64,000 nt of DNA, from positions 124,001 through 188,000 of the forward strand of contig NZ_BDBR01000009.1 in NCBI RefSeq assembly GCF_001613085.1, written 5' to 3'. Both the position numbers and the translations under genes were made by a program. Below the pieces are notes generated by a model. It ran no database searches. It was not told the origin of the DNA and was given only the letters and a program-made list of their open reading frames with translations. The stretch is from Nocardia salmonicida NBRC 13393 (GTDB taxonomy: Bacteria > Actinomycetota > Actinomycetes > Mycobacteriales > Mycobacteriaceae). Of this stretch, positions 25,435-35,604 are shown piece after piece; the stretch's first letter is position 1, and each line of letters begins with the position of its first letter.

Positions 25435-26460
25435 GTGAATCGTCGGATCCTCACCCTGATCGTCGCCCTCGTTCCCGTACTCGTGCTCGGCGTGGCCGGC
25501 AGCGTGGTCACCGTGCCGTTCGTCGCCCTCGGCCCCGGCCCCACCTTCGACACCCTCGGCCAGGTCGAGGGCAAACAGGTGGTCGATGTCACCGGCGCGC
25601 CACTGGATCCCACGAGCGGGCACCTCAATATGACGACCGTGTCGGTGCGCGACGGGCTGAACCTGTTCGAGGCATTCGGGTTCTGGGTCAGCGGTGAGCA
25701 CGGCCTCGTGCCGCGCGCCGAGGTGTACCCGCCTGGCGTGTCGCGCGAGGAGGTGGACAAGTCCAACCAGCAGGACTTCAAGGACTCCGAGAGCGATGCC
25801 GAGGTCGCCGCGCTGCACTACCTGAAGATGCCGACCGTCGTGCTGGTGCGCGGACTCGGTGAAGAGGGCCCGGCCAAGGGCGTGCTCGAAGTCGGCGACG
25901 AGCTGGTCAGCATCGACGGCACCCCGATCACCACGCCCAAGGACGTGATCGACATCGTCGGCACCAAGGCGCCCGGCGACACCATTACCGTCGTCTATCG
26001 CCGCGGCGACGCGGAGCAGACCAGCCCGATCACGCTCGCGCCACGGCCCGGCGACGAGGCCAAGGGCTACCTCGGCATCACCCCCGGTGAAGGTGGACGT
26101 CCGCCGCTGCAGGTCGAGTTCAACCTCGCCGATATCGGCGGCCCGTCGGCCGGACTGATGTTCAGCCTCTCGCTGATCGACAAGCTCTCGCCGGGCGAAC
26201 TCAACGGCGGTAAGTTCGTCGCGGGCACCGGAACTATCGACCAGGATGGCAAGGTCGGCCCGATCGGTGGCATCCATTACAAGATGATCGCCGCGCGTGA
26301 GGCAGGCGCGGAAACGTTTCTCGTTCCCGCCGACAACTGCAACGAGGCCGGTCAGCGGGCGCCCGAGGGCCTTCGCTTGGTGAAGGTCGACACCCTCGAC
26401 AGCGCGATCACCGGACTGGCCGACATCAACGCCGGCCGCGCGGCGATCGGCTGCGGGTAG
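25435..26460 (+). CDS. Lon-like PDZ-domain serine protease (YlbL family)
   Basis: 341 residues starting MNRRILTLIVALVPVLVLG, an N-terminal membrane anchor. A PDZ domain follows (about 135-215, with GLGEEGPAKGVLEVGDEL) and then a Lon-type proteolytic domain with Ser238 in GGPSAGLMF and Lys283 in IGGIHYK as the Ser-Lys dyad. It acts outside the membrane or at it. The GTG at 25435 was chosen over one at 25426 because a -10 hexamer lies 7 bases upstream and homologues begin MNRR. Divergent from the DUF2342 gene and convergent with the PPA1309 gene; Rv3194c-like. Confidence 0.88.
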   Translation: MNRRILTLIVALVPVLVLGVAGSVVTVPFVALGPGPTFDTLGQVEGKQVVDVTGAPLDPTSGHLNMTTVSVRDGLNLFEAFGFWVSGEHGLVPRAEVYPPGVSREEVDKSNQQDFKDSESDAEVAALHYLKMPTVVLVRGLGEEGPAKGVLEVGDELVSIDGTPITTPKDVIDIVGTKAPGDTITVVYRRGDAEQTSPITLAPRPGDEAKGYLGITPGEGGRPPLQVEFNLADIGGPSAGLMFSLSLIDKLSPGELNGGKFVAGTGTIDQDGKVGPIGGIHYKMIAAREAGAETFLVPADNCNEAGQRAPEGLRLVKVDTLDSAITGLADINAGRAAIGCG

Positions 26461-26461
26461 G

Positions 26462-27040
26462 TCACTCCAGCGTGTGGTGCAGGGCCTCGATCAGGCCCGG
26501 CGCCAGGTTGGGGTAGGTGCGCAGATCGAGATCGCCGAAGCCGTCGTCGTCCTCGGGGCGGATCTGCAGCAGGCACAGGGTGGCGCCCTGGCGCAAGACG
26601 CCCGCGATTAGTCGCGCGTCGCGGCGACCGGGATGCGCGTGCGCGGCGGCACGCCCGGCCGCGTCGGCGGCTTCGTCGTCGGCGAGTAGCGGAACCAGCG
26701 CCTCATCGAGATCGCTCTCGGCGTCGGGCGGCAGCACCACGATCTCCTGCACCAGCACGCAGCCCTCGACCGCGGGCGGCCAGGTGGTGGTGGCCAGGAA
26801 CTCGTCGAGCGCCATCGACCCGCCGGTGATGTCGTCGGGAAATGCCTCCTGGGCAACAGGGGTCAGCTCGCTGCCGTCGTCGAGCTGATCCTGCAGGTCG
26901 GGTTCGGCCGCGGCCAGGTCGGCGGTCGGCACCAACGCGAACATCTGCGGCGGGTTTCCCCAGCCCTCGGCGTCGGCGAACTCGACGACCTCGCGCACAC
27001 AGCGGGCGAGGAGAACTTCGGCGTGCTCGTCTTCGGTCAC
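26462..27040 (-). CDS. PPA1309 family conserved actinobacterial protein
   Basis: 192 residues if started at the GTG at 27040 (MTEDEHAEVLLARCVREVVEFAD); an in-frame TTG at 27052 would add four residues. Conserved marks are GWGNPPQMFALVPT and the C-terminal LAPGLIEALHHTLE. Rich in Asp/Glu with no membrane segment. The family is confined to Actinobacteria, found next to the PDZ protease and UPF0182 genes, and has no known activity. Only one base separates its stop from that of the convergent protease gene. Confidence 0.75.
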   Translation of the reverse strand: MTEDEHAEVLLARCVREVVEFADAEGWGNPPQMFALVPTADLAAAEPDLQDQLDDGSELTPVAQEAFPDDITGGSMALDEFLATTTWPPAVEGCVLVQEIVVLPPDAESDLDEALVPLLADDEAADAAGRAAAHAHPGRRDARLIAGVLRQGATLCLLQIRPEDDDGFGDLDLRTYPNLAPGLIEALHHTLE

Positions 27041-27196
27041 CCGCACATCCAATCATTTTCGGCCCAGACGCTTGCACGGTGTCCGATTTCCGTAGAGTGG
27101 GCGCCAACGGTCCGGTAACGGATCACCCGCAACATTCGGACTGCGGTGACTGCGCCGATCACGGTGTGGAACCGCCGGAGCATGGAGAGTGGCACC

Positions 27197-30181
27197 GTGG
27201 GCATGCGGCCCCCCACCGGCTTACCTTCGCTGTCCCGACGCAGCCGTGTGCTGCTGGTGACAGCAGTCGTCCTCGCGGCGTTGCTGCTGCTCGGGCCCCG
27301 CTTCACCGATGCCTATACCAATTGGTTGTGGTTCGGCGAGGTCGGATATCGCAGTGTGTATCTCGGCGTCTTGCGCACGCGTCTGATCCTGTTCGTGGTC
27401 GTCGCGTTGCTCGTCGGTCTCGTGGTCTGGGCAGCGCTGCTGCTGGCCTACCGGTCGCGTCCGGTCTTCGTGCCGGTCGCCGGGCCCAACGATCCGATCG
27501 CGCGCTACCGCACGACCGTGATGAGCAAGCTGCGGCTGTTCGGCGTCGGCATCCCGGTGCTGCTCGGCGTGCTGTCGGGACTGGTCGCGCAGTCGAACTG
27601 GGCGACGGTGCAGCTGTTCCTGCACGGTGGCGAGTTCGGTCAGCAAGACCCGCAGTTCCACCTCGACATCGGTTTCTACACCTTCGACCTGCCGTTCTAC
27701 CGGATGGTGCTGAACTGGCTGTTCGTCGCCGTGGTGATCGCGTTCTTCGCGAACCTGGTTACCCACTACGTGTTCGGCGGTCTGCGGCTGGCCGGGCGCG
27801 AGGGCACGCTCACCAGGGCCGCGCGCGTGCAGCTCGCGGTGATCGCCGGAATCTTCGTGCTGCTCAAGGCGGTGGCGTACTGGTTCGACCGGTACGACCT
27901 GTTGTCGAGTACGCGCAAGGAGCCGACCTTCGGCGGTCCGTCGTTCACCGATATCAACGCGGTGCTGCCCGCCAAGCTGATCCTGCTGTCGATCGCGGTG
28001 ATCTGCGCGGTGGCGTTCTTCGCCGGTATCGTGCTGCGTGATCTGCGGGTTCCCGCGATGGCGGCCGCGCTGCTCGTACTGTCGTCGATCCTGGTCGGTG
28101 CGGTGTGGCCGATGGTGGTCGAGCAGTTCTCGGTGCGTCCCAACGCGGCCGAGAAGGAGAGCCCCTATATCGAGCGCAACATCATGGCCACGCGCGAGGC
28201 GTACGGGATCACCGACGACAAAGTCGAGTATCAGAACTACCGGGGTAGCTCGACCAAGAGCCCGCTCGAGGTCCCCGCGGACGCGGCGACCATCGGCAAC
28301 GCCCGCCTGCTCGACCCGAATATCCTCTCGCCCACCTTCACCCAGCTGCAGCAGCGCAAGAACTTCTACGGCTTCCCGGAGTCGCTGGACATCGACCGCT
28401 ACAACCTCAACGGTGATCTGCAGGACTACATCGTCGCCGCGCGCGAGCTGCATCCCCAGGCGCTGTCGGGCAACCAGAAGGACTGGATCAACCAGCACAC
28501 CGTCTATACCCACGGCAACGGTTTCGTCGCCGCGCCCGCCAACCGGGTGAACAAGCCGCAGTCCGAGGCGCAGAGCGCGGCGGGCGGCAGCGATTCGGGT
28601 TATCCGCTGTTCATGGTGAGCGACCTGTTCACCAAGGTCGAGGACCAGCAGATCAAGGTCGACCAGCCGCGCATCTACTACGGCGAGCTGATTTCCCAGA
28701 CCGACCCCGACTACGCCATCGTCGGTACCGCCGAGGGGCAGGCCCCGCGCGAGTACGACTCCGACGAGGCGCAGTTCACCTACGACGGCAGCGGCGGCGT
28801 GCCGATCGGGAACTGGTTCAACCGGCTCGCTTTCGCGGCCAAGTACGCCGAGCGCAATATCTTGTTCTCCTCCGCGATCAGCGCGGACTCCAAGATCCTG
28901 TTCAACCGCGGTCCGCGTGATCGGGTGCAGAAGGTCGCACCGTGGCTGACGACCGACGGCAACGCCTACCCGGCGGTGATCGATGGTCGCGTCAAGTGGA
29001 TCGTCGATGCCTACACCACGCTCGACAAGTACCCCTACGCCCAGCCGACCTCGCTCGACGGCGCGGTCGAGGACAGCATCGACAAGAAGACCGGGCGCGT
29101 GATCCCGCGCAAGGAGGTCAGCTACATCCGTAACTCGGTGAAGGCCACCGTCGACGCCTACGACGGCACCGTCACCCTGTACGAGACCGACACCGTCGAC
29201 CCGGTGCTCAAGGCCTGGCGTGGGGTGTTCCCCGACGCGGTGAAGCCGCAGAGCGAGATCTCGCCCGAGTTGCGCGCGCACTTCCGTTACCCGGAGGACC
29301 TGTTCAAGGTCCAGCGCGACATGCTCACGAAGTACCACGTGGACAACCCGCGCGAGTTCTTCACCAACAACGCGTTCTGGTCGGTGCCCAGTGATCCGAC
29401 GATCGAGGGCGGCACGTTCAACCAGCCGCCGTACTACGTGCTGCTCGGTGATCCGAAGACCACCAAACCGGTCTTCAACCTGACCTCGGCGATGGTCGGC
29501 TACAACCGGCAGTTCCTCTCGGCCTATATCTCGGTCCGCTCGGATCCCGAGAACTACGGCAAGTTCACCGTGTTGCAGTTGCCGACCGACTCCCAGACCC
29601 AGGGTCCGCAACAGACGCAGAACTCGATGACCACCGCCGACGCGGTGTCGCGAGAGAAGACACTGCTGTCGAACTCGAACAAGATCCGCTACGGCAACCT
29701 TCTCACCCTGCCGGTGGCCGACGGCGGCATCCTCTACGTCGAACCGTTCTACAACGAACGCAACACCGGTTCGTCGACCTTCCCGCAGCTGTTGCGCGTG
29801 CTGGTGAGCTACCGCGACGCGGCGGGCAGCGTGAAGGTCGGGTATGCGCCGACGCTGGCCGAAGCCCTGAACCAGGTGATGCCGGGTGCGGGTTCGCTGG
29901 CGACACCGTTCGGTGGCGATCCGTCGGTGAAGCCGAAACCGGGAGCGACCCCACCGGTCGACCCGGGCACGGTCACTCCGCCCGGCGGTGGCACGACGCC
30001 GCAGCCGGGGACGACACCCCCCGTGGGTTCGACCGGCCAGGAGGCCGCGGCCGCAGAGCTCAGCCGCAAGATCGAGGCGGTGCGCACGGCGATGCGGACG
30101 GGTAACTTCACCGATTTCGGTAAGGCACTCGAAGAACTGGACACCGCGGTAAAGGCGTATCAGGACGCCGGCGGCCGATAG
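27197..30181 (+). CDS. UPF0182 family large membrane protein
   Basis: 994 residues from GTG 27197 (MGMRPPTGLPSLSRRSR), the form seen in mycobacterial homologues and preceded by GGAGAG. About seven membrane helices fill the first 330 residues; the rest is a long extracytoplasmic domain, with a Pro/Gly/Thr-rich linker (roughly 915-955) and a predicted helical C-terminus. The family (Rv3193c type, COG1615) is conserved in Actinobacteria and its role is unknown. A strong terminator follows. Confidence 0.88.
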   Translation: MGMRPPTGLPSLSRRSRVLLVTAVVLAALLLLGPRFTDAYTNWLWFGEVGYRSVYLGVLRTRLILFVVVALLVGLVVWAALLLAYRSRPVFVPVAGPNDPIARYRTTVMSKLRLFGVGIPVLLGVLSGLVAQSNWATVQLFLHGGEFGQQDPQFHLDIGFYTFDLPFYRMVLNWLFVAVVIAFFANLVTHYVFGGLRLAGREGTLTRAARVQLAVIAGIFVLLKAVAYWFDRYDLLSSTRKEPTFGGPSFTDINAVLPAKLILLSIAVICAVAFFAGIVLRDLRVPAMAAALLVLSSILVGAVWPMVVEQFSVRPNAAEKESPYIERNIMATREAYGITDDKVEYQNYRGSSTKSPLEVPADAATIGNARLLDPNILSPTFTQLQQRKNFYGFPESLDIDRYNLNGDLQDYIVAARELHPQALSGNQKDWINQHTVYTHGNGFVAAPANRVNKPQSEAQSAAGGSDSGYPLFMVSDLFTKVEDQQIKVDQPRIYYGELISQTDPDYAIVGTAEGQAPREYDSDEAQFTYDGSGGVPIGNWFNRLAFAAKYAERNILFSSAISADSKILFNRGPRDRVQKVAPWLTTDGNAYPAVIDGRVKWIVDAYTTLDKYPYAQPTSLDGAVEDSIDKKTGRVIPRKEVSYIRNSVKATVDAYDGTVTLYETDTVDPVLKAWRGVFPDAVKPQSEISPELRAHFRYPEDLFKVQRDMLTKYHVDNPREFFTNNAFWSVPSDPTIEGGTFNQPPYYVLLGDPKTTKPVFNLTSAMVGYNRQFLSAYISVRSDPENYGKFTVLQLPTDSQTQGPQQTQNSMTTADAVSREKTLLSNSNKIRYGNLLTLPVADGGILYVEPFYNERNTGSSTFPQLLRVLVSYRDAAGSVKVGYAPTLAEALNQVMPGAGSLATPFGGDPSVKPKPGATPPVDPGTVTPPGGGTTPQPGTTPPVGSTGQEAAAAELSRKIEAVRTAMRTGNFTDFGKALEELDTAVKAYQDAGGR

Positions 30182-30197
30182 CCGACCGCGCAGCAGC

Positions 30198-30232
30198 AAG
30201 AAAGGCCCCGTCTGGATGACGGGGCCTTTCTT
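30198..30232. terminator. Bidirectional terminator between UPF0182 and rpf
   Basis: 15-bp perfect stem (30198-30212 with 30218-30232), 5-base loop, with AAGAAA and TTTCTT at the ends, so it can act for both convergent genes. Confidence 0.85.
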
Positions 30233-30252
30233 GTGCAGGGGGAAACGGTGGA

Positions 30253-31107
<855 letters not shown>

Positions 31108-31137
31108 TTGGCGCCTGCGCGCACCTGTGTGTAATGT
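31108..31137 (+). promoter_or_regulatory. Promoter of initiator tRNA gene
   Basis: -35 TTGGCG (31108-31113) and -10 TAATGT (31132-31137) separated by 18 bases, ending 14 bases before the tRNA 5' end. Confidence 0.5.
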
Positions 31138-31151
31138 TGTGTTCACACCGA

Positions 31152-31225
31152 CGCGGGGTGGAGCAGCTCGGTAGCTCGCTGGGCTCATAACCCAGAGGTC
31201 GCAGGTTCAAATCCTGTCCCCGCTA
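31152..31225 (+). tRNA. tRNA-fMet (CAT anticodon), initiator
   Basis: 74 bases without encoded CCA. The anticodon arm CTGGG-CTCATAA-CCCAG has three consecutive G-C pairs next to the loop, and the first base C is unpaired opposite the end of the acceptor stem; both are marks of initiator tRNA. The T arm is GCAGG-TTCAAAT-CCTGT and the acceptor is CGCGGGG/CCCCGCT. Confidence 0.95.
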
Positions 31226-31230
31226 CAAAT

Positions 31231-31265
31231 CGAAAGGCCCGGAACCACTGGTTCCGGGCCTTTCG
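31231..31265. terminator. Terminator after tRNA-fMet
   Basis: 17-bp near-continuous inverted repeat (31231-31247 with 31249-31265) immediately after the tRNA. The A-rich left and T-rich right ends let it also terminate the convergent HPr gene. Confidence 0.8.
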
Positions 31266-31277
31266 CGTTATTCGAGA

Positions 31278-31535
31278 CTAGGCGTCGAGGTCACTGGCGA
31301 CGAGTTCGGCGATCTTGTCGAGGGTCGGCTGGTCGTCGCTGCTGATCACGACTTCCGCGCCCTGGCCTGCGCCGAGGGTCATGATCATGAGCGCTGAGCC
31401 CGCGTCTACCGGGTCGCCGCCCGTGACCGCGATGGTGACGGGAACACCTGCTGCGCCGACCGCTTCGGCGATCAGGGCCGCGGGGCGGGCGTGCAGGCCG
31501 ACCGAGGAGCCGACGGTGACGGTGGTGCTTGCCAT
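31278..31535 (-). CDS. ptsH: Phosphocarrier protein HPr
   Basis: 85 residues with the phosphorylation site GLHARPA (His15). HPr carries phosphate from enzyme I to the sugar-specific EIIA. In Gram-positives HPr may also be phosphorylated at Ser46; SALMIM is present here near that position. Last gene of the fru operon, 26 bases after fruA. No ptsI is in the window. Confidence 0.93.
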   Translation of the reverse strand: MASTTVTVGSSVGLHARPAALIAEAVGAAGVPVTIAVTGGDPVDAGSALMIMTLGAGQGAEVVISSDDQPTLDKIAELVASDLDA

Positions 31536-31561
31536 GGGATATCTCCTTGTGTGCGAACGGA

Positions 31562-33787
31562 TTACGCGGTGGTGAGAACAGGGGCGACGGACTGCTTGCG
31601 GGTGAATTGCTTGGCGAGGGTGACGCAGGCCGCGGCGACCAGAGTGCCCGCGACCAGCGACACCAGGAACCAGCCGAGGTGCCCGATCGCGAAGAACACG
31701 AAGATGCCGCCGTGCGGCGCGCTCAGGGTGACGTCGGTGGCCATGATCAGCCCGCCGGTCACCGCGCCGCCGACCATCATCGACGGCAGTACCCGAAGCG
31801 GGTCGGCGGCGGCGAACGGGATCGCGCCCTCGGAGATGAACGAGGCGCCGAGTAGCCAGGCGGCCTTGCCGTTCTCGCGTTCGGCCTCGGTATAGAGGCC
31901 AGGGCGCAGGACGGTCGACAGTGCCATCGCCAGCGGCGGGACCATGCCCGCGGCCATCACCGCGGCCATGATCCGCAGGGTGGCGGTGTCGGTCACCGAC
32001 AGGCCCGCGGCGGCGAACGCGTAGGCGGCCTTGTTGACGGGCCCACCGAGGTCGAAGCACATCATCACGCCCAGGATGACACCCAGCGCGACAGCGGAGC
32101 TGCCGGACAGGCCGTTGAGCCAGTCGGTGAGCCCGTTGGTCACGGCGGCGAGGGGCTTACCGAGCAGGACCAACATCAAGATGCCGACGATCGCCGAGGC
32201 CAGCAGCGGGATGACCACCACCGGCATCAGCCCGCGAGCCCACGTCGGGACCGGTAGCTTGCTCACCCACAGGGCCGCGAATCCGGCCACCAGACCGCCG
32301 ACCAGGCCGCCGAGGAAGCCCGCGCCGACGAAGATCGCGATCGCGCCTGCCGTGAACCCCGGGGCCAGACCGGGACGGTCGGCGATCGCGAACGCGATGT
32401 ATCCGGCCAGTGCCGGAACGAGGAAGCTGAAGGCGAGTGAGCCGATCTGGAAGAGCACCGCACCGAAATAGGTGGCCAGACCACCGTCGGGCAGGTCGGT
32501 GATCGAGTTGTCGAGCACGATCGTTTTCGCGCTGTCGGAGATCTCGTAGCCGCCGAGCAGGAAGCTCAGCGCGATCAGCAGACCGCCTGCGGCGACGAAC
32601 GGGATCATGTAACTGACGCCGGTGAGCAGGATCTGGCGCAGGCGGGTACCCCAGCCGATGCCCTTGGCCGCTGTCCGCGAGGGCGCGGGTGCGGTACCGC
32701 CGACCGTGGCAGCGCCCGCGCTGGTGCTCGCCGCGAGGGCCTCCGCGATCATCGTGTCGGGCTCGCTGATGGCGCGTTTGACGCCGGACTCGATCATGGG
32801 CTTGCCCGCGAACCTGCCGCGATCCTTCACCCCGACATCGGTGGCGAAGATGACGGCGTCGGCGGCGGCGATCGTCGACGGGTCGAGTGTGTCGCCGCCG
32901 CTCGACCCCTGGGTTTCCACTGCCACGTCGACTCCGGCGCGTTCGCCCGCGGCGACCAGCGAGTCGGCGGCCATGTAGGTGTGGGCGATGCCGGTGGGGC
33001 AGGCGGTCACGGCGACGATCTTCTTCGGCGCGCCGGATGCCGGTGCGTTGTCTGCCGACGCACCGCTGGCGGCGCCCCCGGCTGACGTCGAGCTGTCGGC
33101 TCCGCCCGCGTCCCCGAGGAGCGCAGTCGTGCCATCACCGGCCTTTGCGCCGGAAACGGTCACACCGGTTGCCGCACCGGCGACGGTTGCCGCACTGATG
33201 CGATTCTCGGCGGGAGCCCCGCCGGGCTCGCCGGCAGCGGCGGACGAACCTGCCCTGTCTGCGGTCGAATCAGACCCAGCCGTAGACCCAGCAGGACTCG
33301 CCGAACCCGCGGCGGCGGGGGATCCGGCCGGTGGGGGATTGATGACGCCGTCGACGAGGGCGACCACCTCTGCCGGGGTCGCGGCGGCACGCAGGTCGGC
33401 GACGAACGGGGGCCGGACCAGCGCACGAGCCAGGGAGGACAGCAGTTTCATGTGCTCGGCCCCCGCTCCGTCCGGGGCGGCGATCAGGAAGACCAGGTCG
33501 GCGGGCCCGTCGGGGGCGCCGAAGTCGACGGCGGGGGTGAGGCGGGCGAAGGCCAGCGACGCCGTCGAGACGGCGGCCGATCGACAGTGGGGGATCGCGA
33601 TGCCGCCGGGGAGGCCGGTGGCCGACTGCGTCTCCCTGACCGAGGCGGCCTCCGCGACCGCGGCGGCGTCGGTGGCGCGGTCCGCGGCGGCGAGTCGGCC
33701 CGCGAGCGCGGTGATCACCGCGCTCTTGTCGGCGCCGAGGTCGGCGTCCAGTGCGATCAAGGTGGGAGTGATGATCGAATCGGCCAT
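31562..33787 (-). CDS. fruA: PTS fructose transporter subunit EIIABC
   Basis: 741 residues in the order EIIA (1-150, His67 in IPHCR), a 104-residue Ala/Gly/Ser linker (151-254), EIIB (255-355, Cys263 in TACPTGIAHTYMAA) and the membrane EIIC (about 385-735). It imports fructose as fructose 1-phosphate, the substrate of the neighbouring FruK. The linker is longer than usual and of very low complexity. Starts 44 bases after fruK. Confidence 0.93.
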   Translation of the reverse strand: MADSIITPTLIALDADLGADKSAVITALAGRLAAADRATDAAAVAEAASVRETQSATGLPGGIAIPHCRSAAVSTASLAFARLTPAVDFGAPDGPADLVFLIAAPDGAGAEHMKLLSSLARALVRPPFVADLRAAATPAEVVALVDGVINPPPAGSPAAAGSASPAGSTAGSDSTADRAGSSAAAGEPGGAPAENRISAATVAGAATGVTVSGAKAGDGTTALLGDAGGADSSTSAGGAASGASADNAPASGAPKKIVAVTACPTGIAHTYMAADSLVAAGERAGVDVAVETQGSSGGDTLDPSTIAAADAVIFATDVGVKDRGRFAGKPMIESGVKRAISEPDTMIAEALAASTSAGAATVGGTAPAPSRTAAKGIGWGTRLRQILLTGVSYMIPFVAAGGLLIALSFLLGGYEISDSAKTIVLDNSITDLPDGGLATYFGAVLFQIGSLAFSFLVPALAGYIAFAIADRPGLAPGFTAGAIAIFVGAGFLGGLVGGLVAGFAALWVSKLPVPTWARGLMPVVVIPLLASAIVGILMLVLLGKPLAAVTNGLTDWLNGLSGSSAVALGVILGVMMCFDLGGPVNKAAYAFAAAGLSVTDTATLRIMAAVMAAGMVPPLAMALSTVLRPGLYTEAERENGKAAWLLGASFISEGAIPFAAADPLRVLPSMMVGGAVTGGLIMATDVTLSAPHGGIFVFFAIGHLGWFLVSLVAGTLVAAACVTLAKQFTRKQSVAPVLTTA

Positions 33788-33831
33788 CGTCGTGTCTTTC
33801 CGGAGTGGGGTGGAGCAGGCAGGGGCGGTGT

Positions 33832-34803
33832 TTATGGCGTGGAGCGTTCGGAGGCGGTGAGTGGGTTGGCCGTCACGGCCTCGAGGACGACGTCGGCGGG
33901 GCCTGGCAGTTCGGTGCCGGGCAACGCGGTGGCGGCGCTGCCGTAGGCGACGGCGGTGCGGAGTCGATCCGCGGGGGAGGCGCCCGCGAGATCGGCGAGC
34001 AGGTAGCCGGCCAGCGCCGAGTCACCCGCACCGACGGTGCTGCGCGGGACGATCGGCGGGGCCGCGGCGAACCAGGCGCCATCGGCGGTGACCAGCACCG
34101 CGCCCGCCGCACCGAGGGTGGCCAGGACCGCGCCGACACCGCGGTCGATCAGGGTCGCGGCGGCTTCGGCCGCGGCCGTGGGGTTTTCGAGGTCGACCGG
34201 GTCCAGGCCGGTGAGCTGGGCCAGTTCCTCGGTATTCGGTTTGATCAGATCCGGTGCGGCGCCTACTGATTCGTCGAACAGGGCGAGCAGGGGAGCGTCC
34301 GAGGTGTCGACGGCGACGCGGGTACGCCGAGTTCGGCTGGATGACACCGTCGCGACGAGCTCCGCGTACCAGCCGACGGGCACCCCCGGCGGCAGCGACC
34401 CGGACAGCACGATCCACTCCGCTCCCGCGGCCGACTCGACGAGCAGCGCCGTGAGCGCGGCCAGATCGCGCGCGGTCAACGGATGACCGGGCTCGTTGAT
34501 CTTGGTCGTGGTGCCGTCGGTTTCGGCGATGGTCAGATTCACCCTCGGCCCGCCCGCCACCGGCACCGTGCGGAATGCGATTCCCGCCGTGCGCAATCCG
34601 TGCACCACGGGGTCGTCGTCGGACCCTGGTAATACAGCCAGCACCGGCGCCCCGCCTCCGGCCACCACCCGTGCGACGTTGACCCCTTTACCGCCGGGAT
34701 GCGATGTGACGCTCGCCGCGCGATGCACCTGCCCGCGCCGCAACGGCTCGGTGAGGGTGACCGTGCGGTCGACACTCGGATTCGCGGTCAGTGTGACGAT
34801 CAT
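33832..34803 (-). CDS. fruK: 1-phosphofructokinase
   Basis: 323 residues of the PfkB/ribokinase fold: N-terminal substrate motif with TANPSVDRT, HPGGKGVNVA near residue 35, and C-terminal VGAGDSALAGY with the catalytic Asp. Converts fructose 1-phosphate to fructose 1,6-bisphosphate. Its ATG overlaps the regulator stop by 4 bases, so the two are translated together. Confidence 0.93.
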   Translation of the reverse strand: MIVTLTANPSVDRTVTLTEPLRRGQVHRAASVTSHPGGKGVNVARVVAGGGAPVLAVLPGSDDDPVVHGLRTAGIAFRTVPVAGGPRVNLTIAETDGTTTKINEPGHPLTARDLAALTALLVESAAGAEWIVLSGSLPPGVPVGWYAELVATVSSSRTRRTRVAVDTSDAPLLALFDESVGAAPDLIKPNTEELAQLTGLDPVDLENPTAAAEAAATLIDRGVGAVLATLGAAGAVLVTADGAWFAAAPPIVPRSTVGAGDSALAGYLLADLAGASPADRLRTAVAYGSAATALPGTELPGPADVVLEAVTANPLTASERSTP

Positions 34804-35567
34804 GCGAGCACCACCTCGATTCCCGCGGCGACCAGTTCCGCGTGCGCGGTGGCCGGGATGTCGGCATCGGTGACCAGGACGTCGATATCGGCGGCATCGC
34901 CGAAGCGCACGAAGTCCTCGCGTCCGATCTTGCTCGCGTCGGCGACCACGACCACCCGATCGGCGGCGGCGATCATCGCGCGTTTCACGGCCGCCTCCTC
35001 GGGATCGGGAGTGGACAGCCCATGCCGCACCGTCAGCGCGTTGGTACCGAGAAACGCGACGTCGACCCGCAATTCGCCGAGCAGCCGCAGGGTCTCGGCG
35101 CCGACGGCGGCCTGGGTGATTCCGCGCACCCGTCCGCCGAGCAGATGCAGCCGCACGCCGGCGAACCCGGTGAGCCGCGCGGCGACCGGCAGCGAGTTGG
35201 TGACGGTGACCAGATCGATGTCGATCGCCATAGCCGCGGCCACCCGCACGGTGGTCGTGCCCGCGTCGAACAGCACGCTGCCGCCGGAGCCCGGCAGGTA
35301 CCGCTGCGCGAGTTCGGCGATGCGGTCCTTCTCCGCGGCGCGGGTGCTGTCGCGCTCGGCGGTGCCCGGTTCGAACGTGGTGAGCGCGCCGGAACCCACC
35401 GCGCCGCCGTGTACCCGCCGGATCACCCCGAGCCGGTCGAGCACCGCGAGATCGCGGCGCACGGTTTCGGTGGTGACTCCGTACTGGTCGGCGAGTTCGG
35501 CGACGGAGACGCGCCCGCGATGCCCGATGAGGGTCGCGATCGCCTGCTGCCGTTCCTCGGCGTACAT
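34800..35567 (-). CDS. DeoR family transcriptional regulator of the fru operon
   Basis: 255 residues. N-terminal winged helix (VSVAELADQYGVTTETVRRD, about 20-39) and a C-terminal DeoR sensor domain that binds phosphosugars, with FDAGTTT near the ligand site. First gene of the regulator-fruK-fruA-ptsH operon, presumably repressing it until fructose 1-phosphate appears. Its promoter lies 38-66 bases upstream. Confidence 0.9.
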   Translation of the reverse strand: MYAEERQQAIATLIGHRGRVSVAELADQYGVTTETVRRDLAVLDRLGVIRRVHGGAVGSGALTTFEPGTAERDSTRAAEKDRIAELAQRYLPGSGGSVLFDAGTTTVRVAAAMAIDIDLVTVTNSLPVAARLTGFAGVRLHLLGGRVRGITQAAVGAETLRLLGELRVDVAFLGTNALTVRHGLSTPDPEEAAVKRAMIAAADRVVVVADASKIGREDFVRFGDAADIDVLVTDADIPATAHAELVAAGIEVVLA

Positions 35568-35604
35568 GGTTTCCTCCGGTCTCAGCGAATCTGTACTTAT
35601 GTTG

